Assembly (NCBI RefSeq): GCF_030271535.1
Contig: NZ_JASCXJ010000007.1
Span: 124,001-188,000, forward strand
DNA: 64,000 bases
DNA from: Nocardiopsis sp. ATB16-24
GTDB taxonomy: Bacteria; Actinomycetota; Actinomycetes; Streptosporangiales; Streptosporangiaceae
Reading direction: 5' to 3'
In this document: piece by piece, positions 50,431-59,840 of the stretch
Layout of the letters: each line of letters starts with the position of its first letter
How positions within the stretch are numbered: the first letter of the stretch is position 1
Made by a program: the position numbers and the translations under genes
Notes under the pieces: model-generated
Seen by the model: only the letters and a program-made list of their open reading frames with translations
Told to the model about the DNA's origin: nothing
Database searches by the model: none

Positions 50431-53400
50431 TCACAGGTGTCCGTCCTCCTTCCCGGGACCGGTGTCGGGCACGATCGGAGCCAGCCACCGGCTCACGAGC
50501 CGCAGAGCCCGCTCCGCACCGACCTCCCGACCCCGGCCGACCAGGTGGAGGTACTCGTCCTCCCCCAGTGCGCGACGCGCCTGTTCACGGGCTCGCACCA
50601 CGTAAGGGGTTGCGGTGTCCGGTACGCCTCGCAGCGCCTCGGAGTGGCCCAGGAGCACGGCCGCCCGTTCCGGATCCTTCTCGGCCGACATCATGACGAA
50701 CACGTCCAGGATCTCCGCGCACACCGGTCCCAGACCACGGACGGCCAACCACCATGAGCGCCCGTTCTCCCGCCAGGCGGCCTCGGCCTCCCCCGACATC
50801 CACTGGACGATGGCGAGTTGGGACCGCCAGGCCGCCTCGATGTAGAGCGGGGAGAGACCGTCGAGTTCGGGCAAGGAGGTCCCGACCCGATCCAGGACCG
50901 CACGGGCCCCCTCCAGATCACCGGCCTCCCGCAGCCAGTGGGCCTCGCTCAACCACAGCAGCGACATGTGCTCCCGCTCGATCGGTTCCTGGCCGTCGAA
51001 CAGGGCACGCAGGTCGCGCCGGGCCGCCTCCAACTCACCGAGGTCGGTGAGGACCTGGGCCCGGCGGATCCGGAACATCGTCGCCATCCCGCGCAGCGCC
51101 GTGTCCTCGGCCAGGCGCATCCCCTCGTCGAGGAGTTCGCCGCAACGTCTGAGATCGCCGAACCGCTGCGCGTCCGCCGCCTGGGCGAGCGCCTGGCACT
51201 GTCCCCAGGTGTCACCGCAGGCCCGGAACTCCTCCAGAGCCGTGCTCGCCCTCTCCATGGACAGTCCGACACGTCCGGCGAGGACGTCGAGCAGCCCCAG
51301 CAACAGCCGCACCATGGCACGCATCCATGGGTCGTCCTGTTCCAGGGCCGCGACGAGGCGTTCGTAGGACTCGTCCACACGCCCCTCGACCAGGGCCCTG
51401 TAGACCAGGCCGTACACCAGCGTGTGGTGTTCCTCGACCCGCTCCCCCGCCTCCTCCATCACCTCCTCGACCCGGCGCAGGCGCTGGACCGCGAAGGAGT
51501 GGTCCAGGTTCCCGTCCAGGGCGCGGTGGAACAGGCAGGAGGCGTAGGCGACGGCCCTTCCCTCCGGTACCCGGCCGCCGACCATGGCGAGGACCTCCTC
51601 GGTCCACTGGTTGAGCCGACGCCAGGCCCCGCCCAGGGTCCAGTACCACTGGGAGTACTCGATCAGGTCCAAGGCGAGGGCGCTGTCACCCCGCTCGACG
51701 GCCCACCGCAGGGCGGCGTCACAGTGGTCGGCCTCGGCGTCCAGACGGACCATCGACTCCCTCTGGTCGGGTCCGCGCAACAACGGATCGCTCTCACGCC
51801 ACAGATCATGGACGTAGCGGGCGTGCTCGTCACGGTAGGGCTCCTCCTCCCCGCACTCTCGGAGGCGCTCGAACGCGTAGGCGCGTACCGTCTCCAACTG
51901 GCGGTAGCGGGGTGGTGCCTCGTTCCCTACGGGGGTCTCGGCGACCACCAGGGACTTGTCGACCAGGGCGAACAGAACGCCCCACACGTCGTCACCGGCC
52001 ACCGTCCCCTCGGCCCCCGGGTCCGCGCAGACGCCTTCCACCGCCTCAAGGGTGGCGCCTCCGGCGAAGATCGACAGGCGACGCAGCAGTCGGCGCTCGG
52101 CTTCGTCGAGCAGTTCCCAACTCCAGTCGACCACGGCGCGCAGGGTGCGGTGGCGCGGCATGGCCGACCGTGTTCCGCCCGTCAGGAGCCGAAAGCGGTC
52201 GCCCAACCGTCGTGCCATCTGGGCCACGGTCATGGAACGCAGGCGGGCGGCGGCCAACTCCAGGGCCAACGGCATACCGTCCAGCTCCCGGGTGAGACGT
52301 ACGACATCGGCGACGTTCTCCTCGTTCACCCGAAAACCCGGTCGGACGGCGGCGGCGCGTTCGGCGAACAGGGCGACGGAGGAGTAACCGGCGGCCCGTT
52401 CCGCGGTGGTGCCCTCGGGCGGCAGTTCCAGGGGAGGAACGACCAGGAGCTGCTCACCGGACACGCCCAGGGGCTGGCGTGAGGTGGCCAGGATCCGCAG
52501 CCGGGGGCACCTGGCGAGCAGTGATTCCACCAGGTGGACGGCCTCGCCGACAAGATGCTCGCAGTTGTCGAGGATCACGAGGGCGGGTTGGTCTCCGAGG
52601 AAGGCCACCGCTCTTTCCATGGGCGGAGCGACGGCCGCGCCGGTGGAGCGCGCCTGGAACAGGGCGTGTTCTCGCAGGCCCAGCGCGCTGATCAAGGCTT
52701 GAGGGATGTCCGCGGCCGTCCGGGAGGCCAGCTCCACGAACCAGCCGCCGTGGGCGAGCAGATCCGGTGCCCGCAGGGCCAGGGCGGACGCGCTCTCGAT
52801 GGCCAGCCGGGTCTTGCCCGCCCCACCGGGGCCGGTCAGTGTGAGCAGGCGCCCCCGCGTGAGCAGGCCGACGGCGGTGTCCACCTCGGTCTCACGCGGC
52901 ACGAAGCTGGTCAGCACGGAGGGCAGACTCAAAGGCGGGTCGCAGACGCCGCGCCGCCTCCCTTCGACCGGCGCGGTGGGCTCTCGGTGTTCGCGGGGTG
53001 CGCCGCCGGAGTCGCCCACGGCGCCGGGCGGGTCGAGTTCGCCGCGCAACAGCCTCACGTGCAGGTCCCGCAGCTGGGGAGAGGGGTCCAGGCCCAGTTC
53101 GTCGGCGAGGAGGGTGCGGAAGCGGTCGTAGGCGGCCAGTGCGTCGGCCGTGCGACCGGTGGCGGCCAAGGCCCGGATGAGCAGTTCCAGGGGGCGTTCG
53201 CGATGTGGTTCCCGACTGGCCAGGGCCTCGGCCTCGGGCAGTACCTCGGTGTACCGTCCCAGTTCGGCCAGGGCCGTCAGGTGGTCCTCCAGAACGGAAC
53301 GGCGGGTCTCGGACAGGCGCAGCGCGACGTCCTCGGCCAGGCCACGTGAGGTCAGGTCCGCCAAGGCCGGGCCACGCCACAGGGCCAGGGCCGCGCCCAG

Positions 53401-53766
53401 GTCCTGGGCGGCGGTGGCCGGATCGACCCCCAGATGGGAACGCCCTCGTCTGGCCAGGGTCTCGAAACGGACCGCGTCCACCTGTTCGGGGTCGATGTCC
53501 AGCCGGTAGCCGGAGGCGTCGCCGTCGACCACGGCGCCCCGCGCCAACACACGGCGCAGCCGGGAGACGAGGGCCTGGAGGGCGTTGCTCGCCGTGGAGG
53601 GCGGCTCCCCCGCCCAGATGGCGTCGACGAGCTCCTCGGTGGTGACCCGCTGTCCGGGGCGCAGCAGAAGCAGGAGGAGCAGGGTACGCAGACGCGCCCC
53701 ACCGACGGTGACGGATCGGCCGGCCGCGTCGTGGACCAGAAGGGGACCCAGGATGGAGAACCTCAC
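50431..53766 (-). CDS. AfsR/SARP-type large transcriptional regulator (BTAD, NB-ARC, TPR)
   Basis: 1111-aa regulator. The N-terminal winged helix (VRFSILGPLLV, TTEELVDAIWAGEPP) and bacterial transcriptional activation domain (to about 245) belong to the SARP class. The NB-ARC/STAND ATPase is at about 290-620, with P-loop LTGPGGAGKTRLAIES, Walker B ALVILDNCEH and GxP-like motif GMPLALELAAARLRSM. Helical TPR-like repeats run from about 700 to the end. GTG 53766 starts the fold directly. Such proteins activate secondary-metabolite clusters after ATP or ligand sensing. Its regulon is unknown; the nearest possible target is the DrrAB exporter, which it faces. Confidence 0.92.
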   Translation of the reverse strand: MRFSILGPLLVHDAAGRSVTVGGARLRTLLLLLLLRPGQRVTTEELVDAIWAGEPPSTASNALQALVSRLRRVLARGAVVDGDASGYRLDIDPEQVDAVRFETLARRGRSHLGVDPATAAQDLGAALALWRGPALADLTSRGLAEDVALRLSETRRSVLEDHLTALAELGRYTEVLPEAEALASREPHRERPLELLIRALAATGRTADALAAYDRFRTLLADELGLDPSPQLRDLHVRLLRGELDPPGAVGDSGGAPREHREPTAPVEGRRRGVCDPPLSLPSVLTSFVPRETEVDTAVGLLTRGRLLTLTGPGGAGKTRLAIESASALALRAPDLLAHGGWFVELASRTAADIPQALISALGLREHALFQARSTGAAVAPPMERAVAFLGDQPALVILDNCEHLVGEAVHLVESLLARCPRLRILATSRQPLGVSGEQLLVVPPLELPPEGTTAERAAGYSSVALFAERAAAVRPGFRVNEENVADVVRLTRELDGMPLALELAAARLRSMTVAQMARRLGDRFRLLTGGTRSAMPRHRTLRAVVDWSWELLDEAERRLLRRLSIFAGGATLEAVEGVCADPGAEGTVAGDDVWGVLFALVDKSLVVAETPVGNEAPPRYRQLETVRAYAFERLRECGEEEPYRDEHARYVHDLWRESDPLLRGPDQRESMVRLDAEADHCDAALRWAVERGDSALALDLIEYSQWYWTLGGAWRRLNQWTEEVLAMVGGRVPEGRAVAYASCLFHRALDGNLDHSFAVQRLRRVEEVMEEAGERVEEHHTLVYGLVYRALVEGRVDESYERLVAALEQDDPWMRAMVRLLLGLLDVLAGRVGLSMERASTALEEFRACGDTWGQCQALAQAADAQRFGDLRRCGELLDEGMRLAEDTALRGMATMFRIRRAQVLTDLGELEAARRDLRALFDGQEPIEREHMSLLWLSEAHWLREAGDLEGARAVLDRVGTSLPELDGLSPLYIEAAWRSQLAIVQWMSGEAEAAWRENGRSWWLAVRGLGPVCAEILDVFVMMSAEKDPERAAVLLGHSEALRGVPDTATPYVVRAREQARRALGEDEYLHLVGRGREVGAERALRLVSRWLAPIVPDTGPGKEDGHL

Positions 53767-54091
53767 CGGTCCATGATCACCGATCGGGCGGACGCTCCGC
53801 CCGTGGACGGGCCTTTCCCTCGCCCCGAACGACGGGGTCCGTCGCAAGGCCGCGCCGGTGGCGCCGGCAGTCGGAGCGCCCTCCCGACCACAGTAGGGTT
53901 CGCTCAGGAGCGTTCGCCCGGTGTCCCTGTGTCGGGGCCCGCGCGCTCCCTTCCGAGTCCGGCGCCGGCTCCGCTCCGAGCGCCGCGCCGGTGTCACAGC
54001 GAGTCTCGCCTCCACGGCCCGAAAAGCAGGAGTCCCATTGTTCCCGGCCCTCCCCTTCCCACGGATCACCGGTGCGCCTCGCCCGTCCCGC
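53767..54091. other. Gene-free divergent region
   Basis: 325 bp between the AfsR-type gene (minus) and the PEBP lipoprotein gene (plus). The plus frame is open upstream of 54092, but that stretch is Arg-rich without a good start. No clear operator is visible. Confidence 0.4.
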
Positions 54092-54673
54092 ATGCTCCCC
54101 GGTCCGCGCGCGGGCGCGGCGGGGGCGGCGCTGGTCCTGGCCACGGGTTGCGGCGTCCTCTCCCCCGGACAGAACGGTGACATGCCCGACGACATCAACG
54201 TCACCAGTCCGCTCATGCAGGAGGGCCGGCCGCTTCCGGCCGCCTACGCCTGTGACGGGGAGGGACGGGGGAGCGGCACCGGTGACGAGGAGGACGGGCA
54301 GGAGGCCCCTGGGGCCTATTCACCGCCGCTGAGCTGGTCGGGACTTCCCGAGGAGGCGGGTTCGATCGCCCTGGTGGTGGACGATCCGCAGGAGGCGGAG
54401 GTGTTCTGGGTGGTCTACGACCTGGACCCGCAGCTGGTCGAGCTGCGACAGAACACCGTTCCGGCCGATGCCAAGCAGGGGCAGAACAGCGCGGGCGAGT
54501 CCGCCTACAGCGCGCCCTGTCCCGAACCCGGGCAGGCCTACCAGTATCGCTTCACCGTGTACGCCCTCGACGATCCGCTCGGGCTGCCCGAGGGCGCGTC
54601 GCTGAACGCGTCGCTGGAGGCGATCGCCGAGCAGGCGGTGGCACGGGGCACCCTGACGACGAGCAACGAGTGA
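54092..54673 (+). CDS. YbhB/YbcL family Raf kinase inhibitor-like (PEBP) lipoprotein
   Basis: 193 aa. The N-terminus MLPGPRAGAAGAALVLATGC is a lipoprotein signal with lipobox ATGC, placing it on the outer face of the membrane. The PEBP fold follows: INVTSPLMQEGRPLPAAYACDG, YSPPLSWSGLPEEAGSIALVVDDPQ, FWVVYDLDPQL, ESAYSAPCPEPGQAYQYRFTVYALD, ending in a helix (LNASLEAIAEQAVARGTL). The usual DPD motif is DDPQ here, and an acidic insertion (GTGDEEDGQE) lies in the first loop. ATG 54092 was picked because the signal starts there, although no strong ribosome site precedes it. Ligand unknown. Confidence 0.85.
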   Translation: MLPGPRAGAAGAALVLATGCGVLSPGQNGDMPDDINVTSPLMQEGRPLPAAYACDGEGRGSGTGDEEDGQEAPGAYSPPLSWSGLPEEAGSIALVVDDPQEAEVFWVVYDLDPQLVELRQNTVPADAKQGQNSAGESAYSAPCPEPGQAYQYRFTVYALDDPLGLPEGASLNASLEAIAEQAVARGTLTTSNE

Positions 54674-55019
54674 CATAGGTCATAATGGTCATTTCGTCCT
54701 GGTCAAAACTGGGATGATCCGACCACTTCACGAGCGAGAGGATTCCCGAGGAAGCTTCCGTCGCCCTCTGCACACGGCGCGCGACAGCGCCTACAGTGGG
54801 CATGTGCCCCTCGCCCCATTTCAGATGACCTGTATCCGTCCACTCGCCGCGCGGCGCCCCGACCCTCGACCGCACTGGACAGCGTGCGCTTTCCCACCTG
54901 CGCAGGCCACCGGATCACAGCGGAACGGGGCGGCCCCCGCCTTCCCCCGACCGGTCCTGTCGGAGCGGTCCCCGGTCTGACCCCAGCGCGGCCATCCTCC
55001 CCAAGGTAGTGCGTACACC
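54674..55019. other. Gene-free promoter region with GGTCA direct repeats
   Basis: 346 bp before the repeat-rich membrane gene. At 54678, 54687 and 54701 the hexamers GGTCAT, GGTCAT and GGTCAA recur, and TGAC-ATAG-GTCA (54671-54682) is an inverted repeat around the first. They may be a regulator site. No gene seen. Confidence 0.4.
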
Positions 55020-57200
55020 ATGACCGTCACCGTCATCATCATCATCGCCATCATCGTCGTGCTCGCCGTGCTGGTACTGCTGCTGCTGGGCATGCGCGCG
55101 ATGAACATCGGCTCCCACGAGGACGAGTACGAGGACGAGTACGACGAGGCTTCCGAAGAGGATCACGACCGCGGACGGCAGCGTGAGGACGATGAGGAGC
55201 CGGCGCCTCGGGGGCGCGCCCGTCGGGCCCGCCAGGACGGCGGCGGCAGGGCGGAACGGCGCCCGCGGAAGCGCAGACGGGACGAGGACTGGGACGACGA
55301 TCCCGACTCCATGTCCGACAACGACTTCTGGTCCAGTCTGAGCGAGGACGGTCCCGAGTCCTCGAGGGCTCGGAACGAGGACAGGTCCCCCAGCGTCACC
55401 GCGTACGAGTACGAGGACGACTACGACGACTTCCCCGAACAGGAGTCGGGGCCGCCCGGGGCCACCACGGTCATGCCCGCGGCCCGCGGTGGGGAGATCG
55501 GCCCGGCCGCGGACCTGGCGATGCTGGCCAGCCTGGGGCAGAGCAGCGGCCCCCAGGTTCCCGAGCAGGCGGACCGGCCTTCCCGGGAGGACGATCGGAA
55601 CCGGCACGGACAGGGTGCTCCCGGCGACCGGGCCCTGCCTCCGGGGACGCGGGAACCGGAACGCTCGGCGTTGCCCCCGGCCCCCTCGCTCCCGTCGGCC
55701 CCGACCCCGACCGAGCCCGCACGACCGATCGCTCCGGCCGCCTCGACCTCCGACGACCCCCTCGGCCCGGGACCGTGGTCTTCGAGTACTCCTTCCAGCA
55801 CGTCCGCGCACGATGATCCGTTGGGGGTCTCCCCGCGGGCCGGCTACGGCGCCTCCCCCTACGACAGCGGAACGATGAGCCGTTCGGATCTTTCAGGGGT
55901 CTCCCCTTCTTCGGAGCGCTCTCCCTCCGACGATCCCCTCGCCCCCTCCTTCCGTCCGGCGTCCTCCGATCCGGCCCTGGAGTCGCCCATATGGTCCACT
56001 CTGGACACCGGCTCCCATCAGCGTTCGGATCTGGGTTTCGGCGGCCCGGGACCGGCCTCGGAGCCCACCGCCTCCCCGCGTCCCACCGGCGACCCCCACG
56101 ACCCCCTCAGCGGCGGCTACCGCCCGCCCTCGACCCCCTCCTACGACAGCGGCGCCCACAGCCGCACGCCCTACGACACCGGTGCCCACACCCGCCCCTC
56201 CTACGACACCGGCTCCTTCGGACACGGCGCATTCGACACCGGCGCCCACACCCGCTCCCCCTACGACAGCGGCGCCCACAGTCAGCCCTCCTATGACACC
56301 GGTGGCCACAGCCGTGCGGCCTACGACACCGGTTCCTATCAGCGTTCGGATCTGGGTTTCGGCGGCCCGGGACCGGCCTCGGAGCCCACCACCCCCTCCC
56401 CGCGTCCCACCGGCGACCCCCTCAGCAGCGGCTATCCCCCGCCCTCGACCCCCTCCTACGACACCGGCTCCTTCGGACACGACGGCCCAGACCTGCCGGG
56501 GCGCAACGCATTCGACACCGGCGCCCACACCCGCACGCCCTACGACACCAGTGCCCACGCCCGGCCCTCCTACGACACCGGCTCCTTCGGACACGGCGCA
56601 TTCGACACCGGCGCCCACACCCGCTCCCCCTACGACAGCGGCGCCCACGCCCGAGCGCCCTACCAGGACCCCAACCCGCCGCTGTGGGGAGGCCAGGAGG
56701 GCGGTGCGCTTCCTCGGACCTCGAGTGGCACGGGCGGCCTCGGAGGCGGAACCGACATGGACGGAACGAGCCTTCCGGTTCCCGGTGTCCCCTCCTCGTT
56801 CGACCAGGGACCGGGCGGCCCGCCGGCCCCCACGCCCGCCCCGGGGCTCCCCGAGGACGCGCTGGGATACCCGTACGGCCCGCAGAGCACGAGCGGCTAC
56901 GCCACGGACCGGATGCACGGGAACGTCTCTCCCGGCCTCCACTCCCGGCAGGGCTTCGACCATCCCACATCCGGCTCCGGCGGCGGCTATCCCGACCCTC
57001 TGGACGGTGGCCACCCGTCCGACCCCCGAGCGGGACGGTACGGGAGCCGGCTGGCCGGGGAGGACTGGCCGTCCGGTGGCGAGGACCACTACCCCAGTGG
57101 CCCGCAGGCCTCGGGGCGGTACCCGACCGACCCCTACGGCGCCCCCGGACACGGCCGCGAGGGATACGAGGGCGGCTACGAGGACGGCCGCTTCATATAA
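55020..57200 (+). CDS. Single-pass membrane protein with acidic stalk and Tyr-Asp-Thr-Gly repeats
   Basis: 726 aa, family not recognised. The very N-terminus is one long transmembrane helix (VIIIIAIIVVLAVLVLLLLG, about 5-25). Next comes an alternating acidic/basic stretch (EDEYEDEYDEASEEDHD, then RARRARQDGGGRAERRPRKRRR) to about residue 95. The rest is disordered, rich in Ser/Pro/Gly/Asp. Between about residues 330 and 550 it holds tandem units of the type YDTGAHTRSPYDSGAHS and SYDTGSFGHGAFDTGAH. A Gly/Tyr-rich tail closes it (GREGYEGGYEDGRFI). ATG 55020 is clear. Such a layout may form a condensate or surface brush. It is followed by a classical U-tailed terminator, so it is transcribed alone. 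Confidence 0.8.
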   Translation: MTVTVIIIIAIIVVLAVLVLLLLGMRAMNIGSHEDEYEDEYDEASEEDHDRGRQREDDEEPAPRGRARRARQDGGGRAERRPRKRRRDEDWDDDPDSMSDNDFWSSLSEDGPESSRARNEDRSPSVTAYEYEDDYDDFPEQESGPPGATTVMPAARGGEIGPAADLAMLASLGQSSGPQVPEQADRPSREDDRNRHGQGAPGDRALPPGTREPERSALPPAPSLPSAPTPTEPARPIAPAASTSDDPLGPGPWSSSTPSSTSAHDDPLGVSPRAGYGASPYDSGTMSRSDLSGVSPSSERSPSDDPLAPSFRPASSDPALESPIWSTLDTGSHQRSDLGFGGPGPASEPTASPRPTGDPHDPLSGGYRPPSTPSYDSGAHSRTPYDTGAHTRPSYDTGSFGHGAFDTGAHTRSPYDSGAHSQPSYDTGGHSRAAYDTGSYQRSDLGFGGPGPASEPTTPSPRPTGDPLSSGYPPPSTPSYDTGSFGHDGPDLPGRNAFDTGAHTRTPYDTSAHARPSYDTGSFGHGAFDTGAHTRSPYDSGAHARAPYQDPNPPLWGGQEGGALPRTSSGTGGLGGGTDMDGTSLPVPGVPSSFDQGPGGPPAPTPAPGLPEDALGYPYGPQSTSGYATDRMHGNVSPGLHSRQGFDHPTSGSGGGYPDPLDGGHPSDPRAGRYGSRLAGEDWPSGGEDHYPSGPQASGRYPTDPYGAPGHGREGYEGGYEDGRFI
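56019..56647 (+). repeat. In-frame coding repeats
   Basis: Two long direct DNA repeats lie inside the 726-aa gene. A segment of about 51 bp starts at 56019 and again at 56340 (encoding QRSDLGFGGPGPASEPT). A segment of about 75 bp starts at 56204 and again at 56572 (encoding DTGSFGHGAFDTGAH and on). Near-identity at DNA level suggests recent duplication. Confidence 0.8.
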
Positions 57201-57267
57201 CACACGGTGACCGTCGCCTCCGGCGCTCCGGGGAGCGCGCTTCCACTCCGTGACCCCGGTCCAGGAG

Positions 57268-57292
57268 AAGAACCCCTCGGACCGGGGTTCTT
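57268..57292 (+). terminator. Intrinsic terminator with T-tract
   Basis: AAGAACCCC (57268-57276) pairs with GGGGTTCTT (57284-57292), loop TCGGACC, and runs into TTCTG (four T in total). It is 68 nt past the repeat-protein stop. Confidence 0.8.
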
Positions 57293-57485
57293 TTCTGTCC
57301 GGATGCGATTCACAGACGCCTGAAATCGCGAAAACGCCCTCAAAACCGACACGCTCCGTAACCGAGCACGTCAGAGTTTAACTACAGTTCGTGATCATGA
57401 GGAGACCCTCGGGGACCTTCGTTCCCGCGTCTCCCCAAGGGCGTGCCACGCACCGCCCTTCCGAGCCGACACGAACGGAGTGACC

Positions 57486-59840
57486 ATGCGCAAGAACGCC
57501 CAGGGAGTACGACCGGAGAGGCCGCCCACCGGTACCTCCCCTCCCGGATCCCGCATCGACCGCCGAGGAGTGACCGCCGACGTCGGCGCCTCCTTGGTGG
57601 TCTTCCTGGTGGCCGTCCCCCTGTCCTTGGGGATCGCCGTCGTCTCCGGGGCCCCGCTCGTCGCCGGAATCATCGCCGCGGTCGTCGGCGGAATCGTCGC
57701 AGGACTCGTCGGAGGGTCGATGGTGCAGGTCAGCGGTCCCGCCGCCGGTCTGACCATCATCGTCGCCGACCTGATCATGACCTACGGCTGGCGGGTGACC
57801 TGCCTGATCACCCTGTTGGCCGGCCTGGTACAGCTCGCTCTGGGCGCGTTCCGCATCGCGCGGGCCGCCCTGGCCGTCTCACCCGCCGTCGTTCACGGCA
57901 TGCTCGCCGGGGTGGGGGTCACCATCGCCTTGGCCCAGCTGCACGTGGTCCTGGGCGGAGCACCACAGAGCTCGGCCCTGGTCAACATCACCGACCTGCC
58001 CCATCAACTCGCCCACAACCACACTCCCGCGGTGGCGATCGGCGTCATCACCATCGTCATCATGTTCACCTGGAACCGGTTGCCCTCCCTCGGGCGCCTG
58101 CGCCCCGGCATGGTGCCCGCGGCCCTGGTGGCGGTGGGCGTCGCCACCGCCATCGCCACCGCCGGCCGGTGGCAGGTGGAGACCGTCACCCTCCCGGGCT
58201 CCCTCACCGAGGTCTGGAGCGGGCCGATGACGCCCGAGAGCGGACAGTGGCACGGTGTCGCCCTTGGCGTGGTGACCGTGGCGATGGTCGCCAGCGTGGA
58301 GTCACTGCTCGCGGCGATCGCCGTGGACCGCCTGCACGACGGACGTCGGGTCATGCTCAACCGGGAGTTGTGCGGACAGGGCGCGGCCAACACCCTCAGT
58401 GGGGCCCTGGGCGGACTTCCGGTGGCCGGTGTGATCGTTCGCAGTACCGTCAACGTGCGCGCCGGGGCACGCACCCCGCTCTCCACCGTCCTGCACGGTG
58501 TGTGGATCCTGCTCTTCGTCGCGCTGTTCGCGCGCGTGGTGGAGTTGATCCCGATGCCCGCGCTGGCCGCGCTTTTGGTGTTCATCGGTGTGCAGATGGT
58601 CTCGGTGGCCCGCCTGCGCGACCTGCGTCGTCACCATGAGGGCGGCGTGTACATGGTGACTCTGTTCAGCGTGGTCTTCCTGGGTCTGTTGGAGGGTGTG
58701 TTCATCGGCTTCGCCCTTGCGATGATCATGTCCCTGCGCAGGCTCACCAAGTTGACGGTGACCACCGAGGAGCGGGCCGACCGTGTGCACATCACCGTGC
58801 ACGGCTCGCTCACCTTTCTCGGGGTGCCTCGGCTCGCGCACGTTCTGCGCACCGTCCCGGGAGGGGCACGTGTGGATCTGGACCTGCACGTGGACTTCAT
58901 GGACCATGCCGCCTTCGAGGCCATCCACGCCTGGCGGACGGACCACGAACGGACCGGAGGAAGCGTCGACATCGACGAGGTCCACGAAGAGTGGTACGCG
59001 CGCAGTTCCGCCCGTTCGGCGCCGGCGGCCAAGACCGTGCCCCGTGGTCTGGCCCGTTGGTGGGCGCCGTGGGACATGCGTGGCGGCGCCGATCCACGGC
59101 TCGAACCACTCGGACTGTTGACTGCGGGAGCCAGGGAGTACCACACCAGCACGGCGGACCGGATGCGGTCGGTGATGCACCGCCTCTCCCACGGCCAGAA
59201 GCCGACGGCTCTGTTCATCACCTGCGCCGATTCACGGGTGGTACCGAATCTGATCACCGCGAGCGGGCCGGGGGACCTGTTCACCGTCCGCAACGTGGGA
59301 AACCTCGTCCCGCCTCGGGACGCTCCCGGCGACGGGTCCGTGGGGGCCGCCGTCGAGTACGCGTTGACCGTTCTGGACGTACCTTCGATCGTGGTGTGCG
59401 GGCACTCCCACTGCGGAGCGATGAAGGCCCTGTGGGAGAGGGTCCACCTGGAGCAGGACGAGGCCGGGACCTCCCACATGCGCCGGTGGCTGGCCAACGG
59501 TACGGGAGCGCTGTCCCGGATGGGCCAGGACCCCGCTCTGTCGACGGAGCCGCCGGCCGCCGAGTCGCTGCGACGCCTGGCCCAGGCCAACGTGGAGGAG
59601 CAGATCGGCAACCTCATGGGCTACCCGGTGGTACGTGAACGGGTGGAGTCCGGAAGGCTGACCCTGTCGGGGATGTACTACGACCTGAAGACGGCGGAGG
59701 TCCACCTTCTGGAGCCCGGAACGGGAGAGTTCGTCCCCGTACAGGACATGCGGGACGGGACCTGGTCCGTGCCCCCTCCCAGGGAGGTTCAGCCGCTGGA
59801 GGAGTCTTCCTCGGGCATGTCGTCACGGCCGTCCTGCTGA
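57486..59840 (+). CDS. SulP transporter fused to STAS and beta-carbonic anhydrase
   Basis: 784-aa fusion. Residues about 25-410 are a SulP/SLC26 anion transporter (SLVVFLVAVPLSLGIAVVSGAPLVAGI, VQVSGPAAGLT, then VSVARLRDLRRHHEGG). About 425-510 is a STAS-like domain (RVHITVHGSLTFLGVPRLAHVL, VDLDLHVDFMDHAAFEAI). About 540-760 is a beta-carbonic anhydrase with zinc ligands Cys580 and Asp/Arg (CADSRVVPN), His640 and Cys643 (GHSHCGAM). This points to bicarbonate uptake or efflux coupled to CO2 hydration at the cytosolic face. ATG 57486 has GGAG about 6 nt upstream; GTG 57480 is also in frame. It is single-gene, behind an AT-rich promoter region. Confidence 0.94.
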   Translation: MRKNAQGVRPERPPTGTSPPGSRIDRRGVTADVGASLVVFLVAVPLSLGIAVVSGAPLVAGIIAAVVGGIVAGLVGGSMVQVSGPAAGLTIIVADLIMTYGWRVTCLITLLAGLVQLALGAFRIARAALAVSPAVVHGMLAGVGVTIALAQLHVVLGGAPQSSALVNITDLPHQLAHNHTPAVAIGVITIVIMFTWNRLPSLGRLRPGMVPAALVAVGVATAIATAGRWQVETVTLPGSLTEVWSGPMTPESGQWHGVALGVVTVAMVASVESLLAAIAVDRLHDGRRVMLNRELCGQGAANTLSGALGGLPVAGVIVRSTVNVRAGARTPLSTVLHGVWILLFVALFARVVELIPMPALAALLVFIGVQMVSVARLRDLRRHHEGGVYMVTLFSVVFLGLLEGVFIGFALAMIMSLRRLTKLTVTTEERADRVHITVHGSLTFLGVPRLAHVLRTVPGGARVDLDLHVDFMDHAAFEAIHAWRTDHERTGGSVDIDEVHEEWYARSSARSAPAAKTVPRGLARWWAPWDMRGGADPRLEPLGLLTAGAREYHTSTADRMRSVMHRLSHGQKPTALFITCADSRVVPNLITASGPGDLFTVRNVGNLVPPRDAPGDGSVGAAVEYALTVLDVPSIVVCGHSHCGAMKALWERVHLEQDEAGTSHMRRWLANGTGALSRMGQDPALSTEPPAAESLRRLAQANVEEQIGNLMGYPVVRERVESGRLTLSGMYYDLKTAEVHLLEPGTGEFVPVQDMRDGTWSVPPPREVQPLEESSSGMSSRPSC

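Noticed and set aside
50818..52482. 554-codon plus-strand ORF opposite the AfsR-type gene
   Set aside because: Shadow frame; Gly/Gln/Arg-rich without motifs, while the minus strand encodes BTAD, NB-ARC and TPR modules.
56019..56650. Tandem DNA repeats resembling a repeat array or CRISPR
   Set aside because: The repeats are in frame within one ORF, have irregular length and no uniform spacers, and no cas genes are near.
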